DNA of 64,000 nucleotides, taken from JBGSUZ01 sp964404895. Lineage in GTDB: Bacteria; Bacillota; Clostridia; Peptostreptococcales; Acidaminobacteraceae. The notes beneath the pieces were generated by a model, which worked only from the letters and a program-made list of their open reading frames with translations, did no database searches and was not told where the DNA came from. The stretch covers positions 558,001 through 622,000 of the forward strand of contig CAYOLV010000002.1 of NCBI GenBank assembly GCA_964404895.1, written 5' to 3'. Position 1 is the stretch's first letter. Each line of letters begins with the position of its first letter. The position numbers were made by a program, and so were the translations under genes. Of the stretch, positions 53,460-60,799 are shown in pieces.

Positions 53460-53579
53460 CTATTGGAAAGACTTGATTATTGCGATTATCCCCTGTGCGA
53501 CTGTAACGACTAGGGCTAGCATTTCAAGTCTTTCTTTTATTTTGCCTTCTTTTGAAGGCTTTCTTTTACTCTTAGCCAC
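53460..53579 (-). CDS. 39-aa basic single-helix peptide (possible type I toxin)
   Basis: GTG at 53579 with a near-perfect AAGGAGGTGAACAC ribosome site. The basic N-terminus (AKSKRKPSKEGKIKERLEM) is followed by one membrane helix (LALVVTVAQGIIAIIKSF). The size, charge and helix resemble small hydrophobic toxins of type I toxin-antitoxin systems. A strong terminator follows and an antisense promoter faces it. No exact family was recognised. Confidence 0.55.
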   Translation of the reverse strand: MAKSKRKPSKEGKIKERLEMLALVVTVAQGIIAIIKSFQ

Positions 53580-53686
53580 GTGTTCACCTCCTTCATGTCT
53601 TAATAATATCATTGCTATGATATCACGTCAATGATATTTTATATTTTTTCTATATTTTCTTTATTTGTGTGAACACTGGTCTTGGA

Positions 53687-54151
53687 TCATTTTAAAATTC
53701 TGTCTGACATATCTAACCATTTATTAATGCTGAATACAAATACTACTCCATCACTTTCAGCTACATCAACTAAAGAACTTGCAAACCATTCTAATTTGAG
53801 AACTTTGCTTTCTTCGGTATTTTGTTCCATTTCACCATTCTTATTACAACCAATGTGCATATTAGCTACAATGTCGTTCATCTTAAATATTTCAACATGT
53901 TTCGATATCTCTGGTTCCCCTCTTTTCTCAATATCACTTACCGCCTCTTTAATTATTTTCTTTAACAATTCACTTCTTAACATTTTAAATACGCCGCCTT
54001 TATTTTGATGTTCAGTAATAATACCGAGTTGATTAAAAGCTTCTATTTCCGACGAATTTATTTCAAGAGTACTATGGAGTTTTCTTTCCCTCTTAAGCAT
54101 TTGATTAACAAAGTCGTTCACATCCCTGTCATCAACACAAATTAGCTTCAT
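53687..54151 (-). CDS. Hypothetical 154-aa protein
   Basis: From the ATG at 54151, with GAGGTGA upstream. Not recognised. The N-terminus is KLICVDDRDVNDFVNQMLKR, and the centre contains FKMNDIVANMHIGCNKNGEM. It is acidic overall with no membrane segment. Its upstream region holds the structured and palindromic sequence described separately. Confidence 0.65.
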   Translation of the reverse strand: MKLICVDDRDVNDFVNQMLKRERKLHSTLEINSSEIEAFNQLGIITEHQNKGGVFKMLRSELLKKIIKEAVSDIEKRGEPEISKHVEIFKMNDIVANMHIGCNKNGEMEQNTEESKVLKLEWFASSLVDVAESDGVVFVFSINKWLDMSDRILK

Positions 54152-54179
54152 ACTTTTTTCACCTCTCACATTATCGTTC

Positions 54180-54350
54180 CAGCCTTCAGCATCTCCGGTT
54201 CCCTCCGATGCCTATGGCCTCCACTCGCATGCTCGCGGGTTTAGAGGACGGTGTACCGAATCCGACTTCGTCAGATCCGTTCCACCTAGCATTTTAAGTC
54301 GTTGATTCCTCGTCCGTGTAATTTCGCTGCGCTCAAACCCACATCCTCAA
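54180..54350. other. GC-rich structured non-coding segment
   Basis: A 170-bp island, clearly richer in G+C than the surrounding sequence, with several dyads: GCCTATGGC, GACTTCGTC within a larger GGTG...CACC pairing (54269-54305), and a GCATGC core. There is no open frame on either strand. Candidates are an oriT, a single-strand origin or a structured RNA. It lies between the replication genes and the accessory/transfer genes. Confidence 0.5.
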
Positions 54351-54447
54351 AATACAACAACATAAAATCCACCTCTAAACTCAGGTCGCAATCACTATTT
54401 TTTATCCTATTTTATGGTTAATGGCTACACCTATTTGAAATACAACA

Positions 54448-54477
54448 GTACAGTACATGTTTGTACTGTACAAACAT
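54448..54477. promoter_or_regulatory. Two overlapping perfect palindromes
   Basis: GTACAGTACA-TGTT-TGTACTGTAC (54448-54471) and ATGTTTGTAC-T-GTACAAACAT (54457-54477) share sequence, so only one can pair at a time in single strands. Both are typical of dimeric regulator sites. They sit downstream of the replication operon and upstream of the minus-strand gene starting at 54151. Confidence 0.65.
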
Positions 54478-54654
54478 ATATACATATTAGGCGTTTTTAT
54501 ATTTACATACACACACAGTTCAAAGAGATGAGCTATATTTGTATATATCTATGCATATACTTAAGAATATTCATTAAGTAATATTTAAGTCTATATTTTC
54601 GTTTGCCAGTAAATATTGCTAGAACGTTTATATTTGTACATGTGTTTGCACATA
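54478..54654. other. AT-rich spacer
   Basis: Very AT-rich, with repeated TATATTTGTA and TACATAT motifs (54535-54650). No gene was seen. It could be a melting region or a promoter zone. Confidence 0.4.
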
Positions 54655-55551
54655 TCAATTTTGTGTAGTCAAATCGACAATTCCTAGCCTAGTTTTTCCT
54701 GTAGCAGACTTCAATACAATTCCAAATGGATCCTTAACGAGATCTTTATAGAGACATATCCAGTACTTGTTTTTATCCTTTGATGATTCATCAATTACTT
54801 TCAAAAATCTCCTCATGGAGAGTTCATTCTCACATACTATGATTACATCCGGCTTAGTTTGATAATTTTCATGAAATTCATTTGACTCATAGTATTGATC
54901 ATATCTAATGATTTTATCTTTGATTTGTCTTATATCTTCGTATCCTGAATCATACTCAAGAAATAGTGTTTCAAGATACTTAACATCTCTGATTTCAAGC
55001 AGCAGCTCTAACTCTGAATCCATGCTGATTTCTTGTATTAACTTATGAAATTCAAAACTTCGCCTACCGCTTCTCTTTTCTCCCCAAAACTTTCTCAGCT
55101 CTATGTCTTTCCTACGGCATGTAGCTTCTTCTATAGCGAGTCTTATTTCAGTGATAGCTAAAGTGTGTTGCGTTTTCTCTGGAGCTACAGCATTATCCTT
55201 TTGTAGCCATGGAAATTCACGCCTCGTCATGTCATTGGCCATGGCTAAATAGAATGCCCCCATTGAATCTAAAAAATACATTCCTTCAGCTGATCCAGAG
55301 CTGACCATAGCAAATTTCCTAAAAACGAAGTTATTCACATACAAGTCAGCTAAGATTTGTTGTGTCCACCTTTGCGAAATGCCCAAATGCCTCTGTAGCT
55401 GCGATACTTTGGCAATTCGCATATCATAAAGAAATCTTAGTATTTGGTCTTTTGTTATGCTCATTTGATATTTTGAGATAAACTCATACGGATCACCTTT
55501 AACCTCTTTCCGTTCCAGTCTACGTCTGCCTTTTTTTGCTTTGTCACTCAT
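54655..55551 (-). CDS. Replication-relaxation family protein
   Basis: 298 aa. The N-terminal winged HTH (ITKDQILRFLYDMRIAKVSQ; QRHLGISQRWTQQILADL) and the following alpha/beta domain (KDIELRKFWGEKRSGR; PDVIIVCENELSMRRFLKV) match the plasmid Replic_Relax family. This is associated with replication or transfer of mobile elements. Its start overlaps the stop of the primase gene by 4 nt, so they are coupled. Confidence 0.8.
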   Translation of the reverse strand: MSDKAKKGRRRLERKEVKGDPYEFISKYQMSITKDQILRFLYDMRIAKVSQLQRHLGISQRWTQQILADLYVNNFVFRKFAMVSSGSAEGMYFLDSMGAFYLAMANDMTRREFPWLQKDNAVAPEKTQHTLAITEIRLAIEEATCRRKDIELRKFWGEKRSGRRSFEFHKLIQEISMDSELELLLEIRDVKYLETLFLEYDSGYEDIRQIKDKIIRYDQYYESNEFHENYQTKPDVIIVCENELSMRRFLKVIDESSKDKNKYWICLYKDLVKDPFGIVLKSATGKTRLGIVDLTTQN

Positions 55552-57362
55552 ACGTTCCTCCCGTGTGTTGTGGATTGTTTGGGCTCAGAGATGCCCCTCG
55601 GCCTGTGGACTACTTGGTTTGTGGACTGAGCCCCTTCGGGTCTGCATCCCACAAGCCCAAGTGGGCCCACAGGCTTCCTGCTACTAGAACCCTCTAGGGG
55701 CAAGGTTGTGGACTGAGTCCCCTTTGGGTCCTGCATTCCACAACCCCTTTTCAGAAGGTATCCCCTGCGGGGATGTTTGGAGTGCCCACCAGATAGTACC
55801 ATATGTATTCCAGAACGCCCCGTTCCAAACTCCCTCGTTTCAATCGTTTTCGGCTTTTCAATTTTAATTTTTATAATTCCTTGTGGTACAAATTTGATTA
55901 CTTTACCTTTTTTTGACTCATTTTGTGGTACAAACTTGAAGGTTTTGCACGTTCCCAACTCACTCTGTGGTACAAATTTGATTATTTCACCTTTAATTGA
56001 CTCCTGTTGTGGTACAAGTCTGTGAATTTGTGGTACAAAATCTCTGTTGCATGGACTTTCAAGCTCACTTTGTGGTACAAAATCAATAATTACCCCTTTT
56101 TCAAAGTCCGTTTGTGGTACAAAGTACTGGAGAATAGTCTTGGCTTTGCAGCCTAATCCCTCTGTACGCATTTGTATTTCATCTGTAGTACCGTTTTTAA
56201 TCTTCTGTATTACGTCTTTTAACGATCGTAAGGGGATGTTCGTAACTTCAGATAACTGCTTTTGTGACCCTATCCACAGTCCTTCAGGCTGAAGCTTCAT
56301 AAAGTCAACTAAATCTTGGAGTCTTTCATCATAATGTACACGTTCTCGTTCTTCTCTTGGCTTAGGCGGAGTAATAATTCTACCGTAACAACCATAATTG
56401 ACTTCTAAGCCACTAAAGTTCTTGAGCATATTAAGTGGTAGCCTGGTATCTTCTGGCCGTTTATAGACACTGTTAAGAGTTCTCTTCAACTCATTGACAC
56501 TTAACGGAGGCTCATTTCTCTGATTCCATTCAACTAGCTTCTCAAAAGTATCATTTTTTGAGCTTCCATCACTTCTGTATATTACCGATAGCATGTAACT
56601 GGCATCATTTCGTATACCCGAGCTAACACCTTTTAGGATTTCTTCAAATGCTTTTGACTTAATTAATTGATCTGGTTTTGCAGATCCATATACCTGTGTT
56701 TCTCTATCTGCTTTTAACTTTTTCTTAGCCCAATAGTACATTTTTAAAAATGAGACTCGGGCCCATGGTTGATAAATCTCAATTTTCCTAGGTATTCTAA
56801 AATAATGGCTTGGACTAGTACAACTTTCATCTGCTCTACTGGTAATCGTCATAGCTTTGGCTATTTTTTTATACCGCTCCCGATTTCCTTTTGTCGCCTT
56901 GACTGGTTTATCAAAGACATACCAAAAGTGAAGCCCTTTAGTTGTTTTATTCACAAGGGTAGGGGTCGCACGTCCAGGAAACTTCATGCGTCCTAATGCC
57001 TCATTTACGTCTTGTGTATCATCCACATCTACGACAACCGCATTTATAATTTCTAACATTACCTCACTGCGTTCTCTTCTAGATATAAATTGATTCGGCG
57101 TTATAAATATTCCATTTTGGTCTTCTACATACGTTTTAAGTGTTTCATAAGTTCTGACACCAATATGCTTCTCTATGACTTTAGAATGCGGTCCTGCTGT
57201 CGTTCCAACAAATGTCCAAGCAAAGTCTTTATCTTCTCTGCAGTGATCTTCCGATCTATCTTCACGCGTTTTTGCCTTCTCGGTTAAAGACCTACCATAT
57301 AGAAGCCTTAAAAACGACATTGCCTCTTCAGTAGGATCATATTTAAATTGAATTGCTTCCAT
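55548..57362 (-). CDS. PrimPol-type replication primase with iteron-encoding C-terminus
   Basis: 604 aa. The N-terminal AEP/PrimPol domain has VVVDVDDTQD (metal-binding D112 and D114), TKGLHFWYVF (catalytic His near 145) and SHYFRIPR near 185-192. A helical winged-helix-like domain follows near residues 250-400. Residues 414-494 contain seven FVPQ/LVPQ repeats at 14-residue (once 7-residue) spacing, which correspond to DNA iterons. The last 70 residues are low complexity, with GTQSTT and GAQSTN repeats. It is likely the initiator/primase of the element's circular form. Confidence 0.8.
   Translation of the reverse strand: MEAIQFKYDPTEEAMSFLRLLYGRSLTEKAKTREDRSEDHCREDKDFAWTFVGTTAGPHSKVIEKHIGVRTYETLKTYVEDQNGIFITPNQFISRRERSEVMLEIINAVVVDVDDTQDVNEALGRMKFPGRATPTLVNKTTKGLHFWYVFDKPVKATKGNRERYKKIAKAMTITSRADESCTSPSHYFRIPRKIEIYQPWARVSFLKMYYWAKKKLKADRETQVYGSAKPDQLIKSKAFEEILKGVSSGIRNDASYMLSVIYRSDGSSKNDTFEKLVEWNQRNEPPLSVNELKRTLNSVYKRPEDTRLPLNMLKNFSGLEVNYGCYGRIITPPKPREERERVHYDERLQDLVDFMKLQPEGLWIGSQKQLSEVTNIPLRSLKDVIQKIKNGTTDEIQMRTEGLGCKAKTILQYFVPQTDFEKGVIIDFVPQSELESPCNRDFVPQIHRLVPQQESIKGEIIKFVPQSELGTCKTFKFVPQNESKKGKVIKFVPQGIIKIKIEKPKTIETREFGTGRSGIHMVLSGGHSKHPRRGYLLKRGCGMQDPKGTQSTTLPLEGSSSRKPVGPLGLVGCRPEGAQSTNQVVHRPRGISEPKQSTTHGRNV
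55561..55760. repeat. GC-rich 43-bp direct repeats with hairpins inside the primase gene
   Basis: 55616-55658 and 55704-55747 are near-identical. Each contains GTGGACTGAG and ends in CCCACAAG or TCCACAAC, so each can fold as a hairpin with arms such as GTTGTGGA/TCCACAAC. A partial third copy lies at 55567-55610. The zone is far richer in GC than the surrounding DNA. The 11-mer CCCTCTAGGGG (55690-55700) lies between the copies and recurs inverted at 60443-60453. Confidence 0.75.
55881..56123 (-). repeat. Seven in-frame iterons, 42/21-bp phased
   Basis: The 12-mer TTGTGGTACAAA (plus-strand reading; one copy with first base C, one with last base G) occurs at 55881, 55923, 55965, 56007, 56028, 56070 and 56112. 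Spacings are 42, 42, 42, 21, 42 and 42 bp, which equal exactly 4 or 2 helical turns. On the coding strand each gives TTTGTACCACAA (FVPQ). The phasing places all sites on one face of the helix, as expected for initiator-binding iterons. Confidence 0.85.
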
Positions 57363-57433
57363 AGTCTTTTCCTCCTTGTCTTTATGACCTAAAAGAAACC
57401 TCTAAATACTTTAGTTGTTTCCTTTAAGGCATA

Positions 57434-57467
57434 AGAAAAGAGACGACCTGAAGGCCATCTCTTTTCT
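57434..57467 (-). terminator. Terminator between the par and primase units
   Basis: AGAAAAGAGATGGCC pairs with GGTCGTCTCTTTTCT on the minus strand around a TTCA loop. It lies just after the 106-aa gene, so the par genes and the primase are separately transcribed. Confidence 0.8.
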
Positions 57468-57475
57468 TGATTAAT

Positions 57476-57796
57476 TTACTTTTTGATTATCCATTGCTTA
57501 TTACTGCCAAGCTCATTTAAATCAATCTGAGCCTCTCTGAAACTGTCTCTCCATACAACTCTGCTATATCCTTTTTCTTTTGCACTGCCAGGCTTTCTGT
57601 AAAATGTTTTAAATTGCTTTTGACCAATTCCACTTCTTATAAAATACTCCCAACCTCTTTCATCTATGAAGGTTACTACGAACGAACATTTTGAAACTAG
57701 CTCGCCCATGAAATCTTGAGTTCCATCACACACACGTTCTTTAAAATCAACTGATAGCGCTGGGCACATGCAGCATGGGTTCCTTCTTATCTCCAT
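57476..57796 (-). CDS. Hypothetical 106-aa Cys-rich protein
   Basis: From the ATG at 57796 with GGAGGTGATGGT. Not recognised. N-terminal RNPCCMCPALSVDFKERVC has four Cys, and the remainder is basic (FKTFYRKPGSAKEKGYSRVV). It overlaps nothing and ends the parMR-like operon. Confidence 0.6.
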   Translation of the reverse strand: MEIRRNPCCMCPALSVDFKERVCDGTQDFMGELVSKCSFVVTFIDERGWEYFIRSGIGQKQFKTFYRKPGSAKEKGYSRVVWRDSFREAQIDLNELGSNKQWIIKK

Positions 57797-57800
57797 ACCA

Positions 57801-58127
57801 TCACCTCCGAACTGAGTTAAGCATATTATTAACTGCATCTAGGCTTACTTCATCTGTATTTTCAACTTCTTGTTCAATACTTACCACTTCCATTTTAGTC
57901 TTTTTAGGATTTCCAACTTTCGTGGTTCCTACAGGCTGCCTTTCTGCAATTCCCTCAACTTCATTAAAATAGGAGTAGTAAAACTGAACCGCTCTGCAGA
58001 TCGTTTCATTCGCATTCTCTTGATCATTCACCCAGCAAAGGGCTTCATGGCTTAAATAAGCCTTATTAGGTCTAAGGCTATGACTTTCACCCATTACTAA
58101 TTTTTTCCCTGGTCCTTTTCGTCCCAT
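57801..58127 (-). CDS. parR: ParR-like partition DNA-binding protein
   Basis: 108 aa. Its start overlaps the ParM stop by 1 nt. NKAYLSHEALCWVNDQENAN and ICRAVQFYYSYFNEVE are compatible with a ribbon-helix-helix DNA-binding region, and the C-terminal tail is acidic, as in ParR adaptors that bind ParM filaments. The assignment relies mainly on position directly after the actin-like gene. Confidence 0.65.
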   Translation of the reverse strand: MGRKGPGKKLVMGESHSLRPNKAYLSHEALCWVNDQENANETICRAVQFYYSYFNEVEGIAERQPVGTTKVGNPKKTKMEVVSIEQEVENTDEVSLDAVNNMLNSVRR

Positions 58128-59314
58128 CAGCTTACCTCAATAACATCCTCATCTGAATCTTCAGTTACACCTGCAGTTTCGATTCGCTTTGTTTCTAAAT
58201 ATTTTGCGTATGCAACAATAAGGTACCCTTTTGCATCGTCAAAGAGTGGATCCGTTGAAATCAAACCAGGTACTTCACTGATTATGTTCTTTATGGCTGC
58301 ATCACCTAAAATAGACTCAATGTAGCCAGTAGTTCCACCAGTATAGAACACTGCACTGAGCTCTGAAACTGAAACGTTATACGCTCTTAATGTTTCAAGG
58401 AGCATAGTCCTGAACTTGTTTAGGAATGCACGATAAGCCTCTTCAGCGATTTCCTTTAACTCTATAATTTTGCCTTTATACTTAATTTTAGCTCCTGATA
58501 ATACCAGTCCCTCAAGCTTAATTTTGTCTGGCATATAGCCATATTCTTCTTTTAGTCTTCTTGAAATGTTATCTAGTACCCATTCAGATCCAATCTCAAG
58601 ACCGATAAACCCTTTTGAATCATAGGTGCCATCTTCTTTAAAAACTGCTATATCTGAGCTGCTAGAACCAATGTTTATGACCATAATAGGTCCTTCGCTT
58701 AAGTAAGTGTCTAGACGCGGATCCTTAACCAATTTTCCTTTTTCTAGACTCATCCTGTTTCCCAAAAGAGAAGAAGTTCCTTCAGCTGTTTTTTCAACTT
58801 CTTTTATTTTGACTTCTATGGTGTATCCCTTAAATTCTTTTGCCATAAACTCTAGCTTGTAGCGTTTTCCAATGACAGATTTAATAAAACCATCTAAGTT
58901 GCTATCGTTATCGTCAAAATACTCTTCAATTGGTAACCCTGTGCCCATGTACGCTTCTAGTTGATCATTATTGGAAACTCCTTGCTTATATGCTAAAAGA
59001 CCTATACTACCCAACATTTTTACTTTTTCAAACAGCAGCATATCAGGAGCAAATTTCTTAATTCCCGAAGTTGAATAGATAAGATCCCCGCTATGATTTT
59101 TTACAGCCATAGCACCAGTGAAAAATCTACCTAACAGTTTTCCGTCTTCATAAAGCATAAAATCCATTTGATTTTCTGGTAACTCATTCTGGTTCTCCAT
59201 TTGTCTTAAGTCATATCCCTTTGAAACTGCATTTATAGAAACTACTTTTCTCTCTTCAATCTTAGCCTTAGTATAAAGCCTACCGTTGTCGTAGCCGATG
59301 ATTATTGATTGCAT
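58127..59314 (-). CDS. parM: ParM-like actin-family plasmid segregation ATPase
   Basis: 395 aa. It has the actin-fold phosphate-1 loop IIIGYDNGRLYTKAK at the N-terminus, the phosphate-2 motif MVINIGSSSSDIAVF near residue 215, and the adenosine motif VFYTGGTTGYIESIL near residue 335. It polymerises to push sister copies apart. It has an AGGAGGG site overlapping the preceding stop. It indicates that the element has a replicating, low-copy stage. Confidence 0.9.
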   Translation of the reverse strand: MQSIIIGYDNGRLYTKAKIEERKVVSINAVSKGYDLRQMENQNELPENQMDFMLYEDGKLLGRFFTGAMAVKNHSGDLIYSTSGIKKFAPDMLLFEKVKMLGSIGLLAYKQGVSNNDQLEAYMGTGLPIEEYFDDNDSNLDGFIKSVIGKRYKLEFMAKEFKGYTIEVKIKEVEKTAEGTSSLLGNRMSLEKGKLVKDPRLDTYLSEGPIMVINIGSSSSDIAVFKEDGTYDSKGFIGLEIGSEWVLDNISRRLKEEYGYMPDKIKLEGLVLSGAKIKYKGKIIELKEIAEEAYRAFLNKFRTMLLETLRAYNVSVSELSAVFYTGGTTGYIESILGDAAIKNIISEVPGLISTDPLFDDAKGYLIVAYAKYLETKRIETAGVTEDSDEDVIEVS

Positions 59315-59325
59315 AATATACCCTC

Positions 59326-59484
59326 CTAAATAGTCATTTTTAATTGGTTTTCTGATTCAAATTTAATTTGAGCTATACGAAGATCTAAAATTTTGATTTC
59401 CTCATTCTCTCGCTGAATTCTATTTCGCTTCTCTTGTTTTATTTGCTTTAGCTTTGCAACATCATTGATATGGTCATATTTCAT
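59326..59484 (-). CDS. 52-aa coiled-coil micro-protein upstream of parM
   Basis: ATG at 59484, stop TAG at 59326 lying inside the parM ribosome site. A Lys/Glu-rich amphipathic helix (NDVAKLKQIKQEKRNRIQRE, then IKILDLRIAQIKFESENQ). It overlaps the preceding Cys-rich gene by 4 nt. It is too short for most callers, but the coupling to both neighbours supports it. Role unknown. Confidence 0.65.
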   Translation of the reverse strand: MKYDHINDVAKLKQIKQEKRNRIQRENEEIKILDLRIAQIKFESENQLKMTI

Positions 59485-59699
59485 GACTTTCTCCCTTTTG
59501 AAAGTTTTTTCTTCCTCGCAAGCTCAAAGCTCTTACTCTTCTCACATTTCAACTTTGCCCGGCAACACCAATTTTGTATGTCTGAACACCAACCCTCTTT
59601 GTTGCTATCACAGGAAAAACAACAACTTCCATCATCCTGCTTATCACTTCTTACTTGATTGCAATCGACTAAGTCTGTCAGGCCTAAATTACTTTTCAA
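59481..59699 (-). CDS. 72-aa Cys-rich protein, TTG start
   Basis: Seven Cys residues in about 30 positions (SCCFSCDSNKEGWCSDIQNW, then CCRAKLKC) suggest a metal-binding fold. TTG start at 59699 with AAAGG upstream. The tail is very basic. It is coupled to the 52-aa gene by a 4-nt overlap, so it belongs to the par operon. Not recognised. Confidence 0.55.
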   Translation of the reverse strand: MKSNLGLTDLVDCNQVRSDKQDDGSCCFSCDSNKEGWCSDIQNWCCRAKLKCEKSKSFELARKKKLSKGRKS

Positions 59700-59750
59700 T
59701 CAGATCACTGCCTTTCTATCAATCTATTTGCTACAGCTATTTGCACAATA

Positions 59751-59777
59751 AAAAGCAGCCATGGTTTGGCTGCTTTA
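59751..59777 (-). terminator. Terminator after the 151-aa gene
   Basis: AAAGCAGCC/GGCTGCTTT stem with a T-run on the minus strand, separating the hypothetical gene from the par operon. Confidence 0.8.
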
Positions 59778-59806
59778 TAAGGCTATTATTTTGATTAAGA
59801 TAACTA

Positions 59807-60262
59807 CTAAAACCAGTTTGCCGTTTCTCTAATTCTTACTTTTAGACCTTCTAGTGGTAAATTCTTGTTACCTACAATGTAGTAATCACCATCAGAATAT
59901 TCAACACTAGATATTTCCCATTTTACCTTTTCGTCTGTGTTGTCATAATATAGATACTCTATTTTTGAACCACATGTATACTCTCTGGTTCCAGAAACTG
60001 TTTCATACCGATCCCTTGCGTTTCGGAATAAAGTGCTTGTCTCAATAACATTCCTGCTTAAGTAATTAAGGATATCACTATATCTATCCAACTGATCTGC
60101 AGCTGATCTCATTTCGCTTCTCAACAACTGATCTTCCGGATTTTCATTGTCGTAATCAAGCCCGCTTAAGTCCTCATATGTTGGATATTCTATTTCTTTC
60201 ATGAGTGCTTTTATATCTGAATTGATTTCTTTCATTTTTTCAAACGCTTTAGATATATGCAT
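59807..60262 (-). CDS. Hypothetical 151-aa protein
   Basis: From the ATG at 60262 with AAAAGGGAGG. Not recognised. The N-terminal half is a long helix (SKAFEKMKEINSDIKALMKE), and the C-terminal half is predicted beta (KIEYLYYDNTDEKVKWEISS, NLPLEGLKVRI). It is single-gene, bounded by terminators on both sides. Confidence 0.65.
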   Translation of the reverse strand: MHISKAFEKMKEINSDIKALMKEIEYPTYEDLSGLDYDNENPEDQLLRSEMRSAADQLDRYSDILNYLSRNVIETSTLFRNARDRYETVSGTREYTCGSKIEYLYYDNTDEKVKWEISSVEYSDGDYYIVGNKNLPLEGLKVRIRETANWF

Positions 60263-60333
60263 ATTAGCCTCCCTTTTAACATTACACCGTATAATTAATC
60301 TCTTAAAAAACCCGCACATACTTTTTTTCAATT

Positions 60334-60365
60334 AAAAAATCCCCCAAAATTATTATTGGGGGATT
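60334..60365. terminator. Strong terminator ahead of the 151-aa gene
   Basis: AATCCCCC/GGGGGATT stem with A- and T-rich flanks on both sides. It can act in both directions and ends the transcript coming from the sigma-like gene. Confidence 0.85.
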
Positions 60366-60433
60366 CACTTATATTATTCAATTTAGTCTCAACATGTTCT
60401 AATAAAATTGTTCACAGGTTTATATCTTCAATT

Positions 60434-60488
60434 TGGTACAGACCCCTAGAGGGACGCGTTTTGTTTCGATTTTTGGTAACACTCGTTA
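60434..60488 (+). repeat. 55-bp direct repeat, copy 1
   Basis: It shares the exact 30-mer at 60445-60474 (CCTAGAGGGACGCG core plus TTTTGTTTCGATTTTT) with copy 2, and similar flanks (GGTACAGA and TAACACTC). It includes CCCCTAGAGGG, which also occurs inverted at 55690-55700. Confidence 0.85.
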
Positions 60489-60685
60489 TCTTAATAAATT
60501 TATTTCTACGCATCTCTACTATAAATCATTTTTTTATATGAATCAATACAAATCTTAAAACAGCTTACCTAGTCACAAATATTCTATTGGCATAGGCACT
60601 TGCATGAATTTGCTTTACTAGCGTAATCGCATCGATTTTTTTAACTAGAATTACATTGTACCCTTAACTACTAATTACACGCTAA

Positions 60686-60733
60686 TTGTTTTCACTACCC
60701 ATTAAGATACTTTCTGATGTTTTTCCCATCATA
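60686..60733 (-). CDS. 15-aa peptide between direct repeats
   Basis: ATG about 5 nt after AGGAGG, then MGKTSESILMGSENN and TAG. The ribosome site is very strong for such a short frame, and it lies directly after repeat copy 2 in the minus direction. It could be a leader or signalling peptide; it may also be chance. Confidence 0.35.
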
Positions 60734-60744
60734 ACCTCCTAATT

Positions 60745-60799
60745 TTGGACAGAATCCTAGAGGGACGCGTTTTGTTTCGATTTTTACTAACACTCTTAT
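60745..60799 (+). repeat. 55-bp direct repeat, copy 2
   Basis: Second copy of the repeat at 60434-60488, 311 bp further on. The exact 30-mer match is at 60756-60785. It lies between the sigma-like gene and the 15-aa frame and touches the end of the sigma-like gene. Confidence 0.85.

Noticed and set aside
56270..56278. DnaA box near the iterons
   Set aside because: CTATCCACA differs from TTATNCACA at one position and is isolated, so it is too weak to claim.
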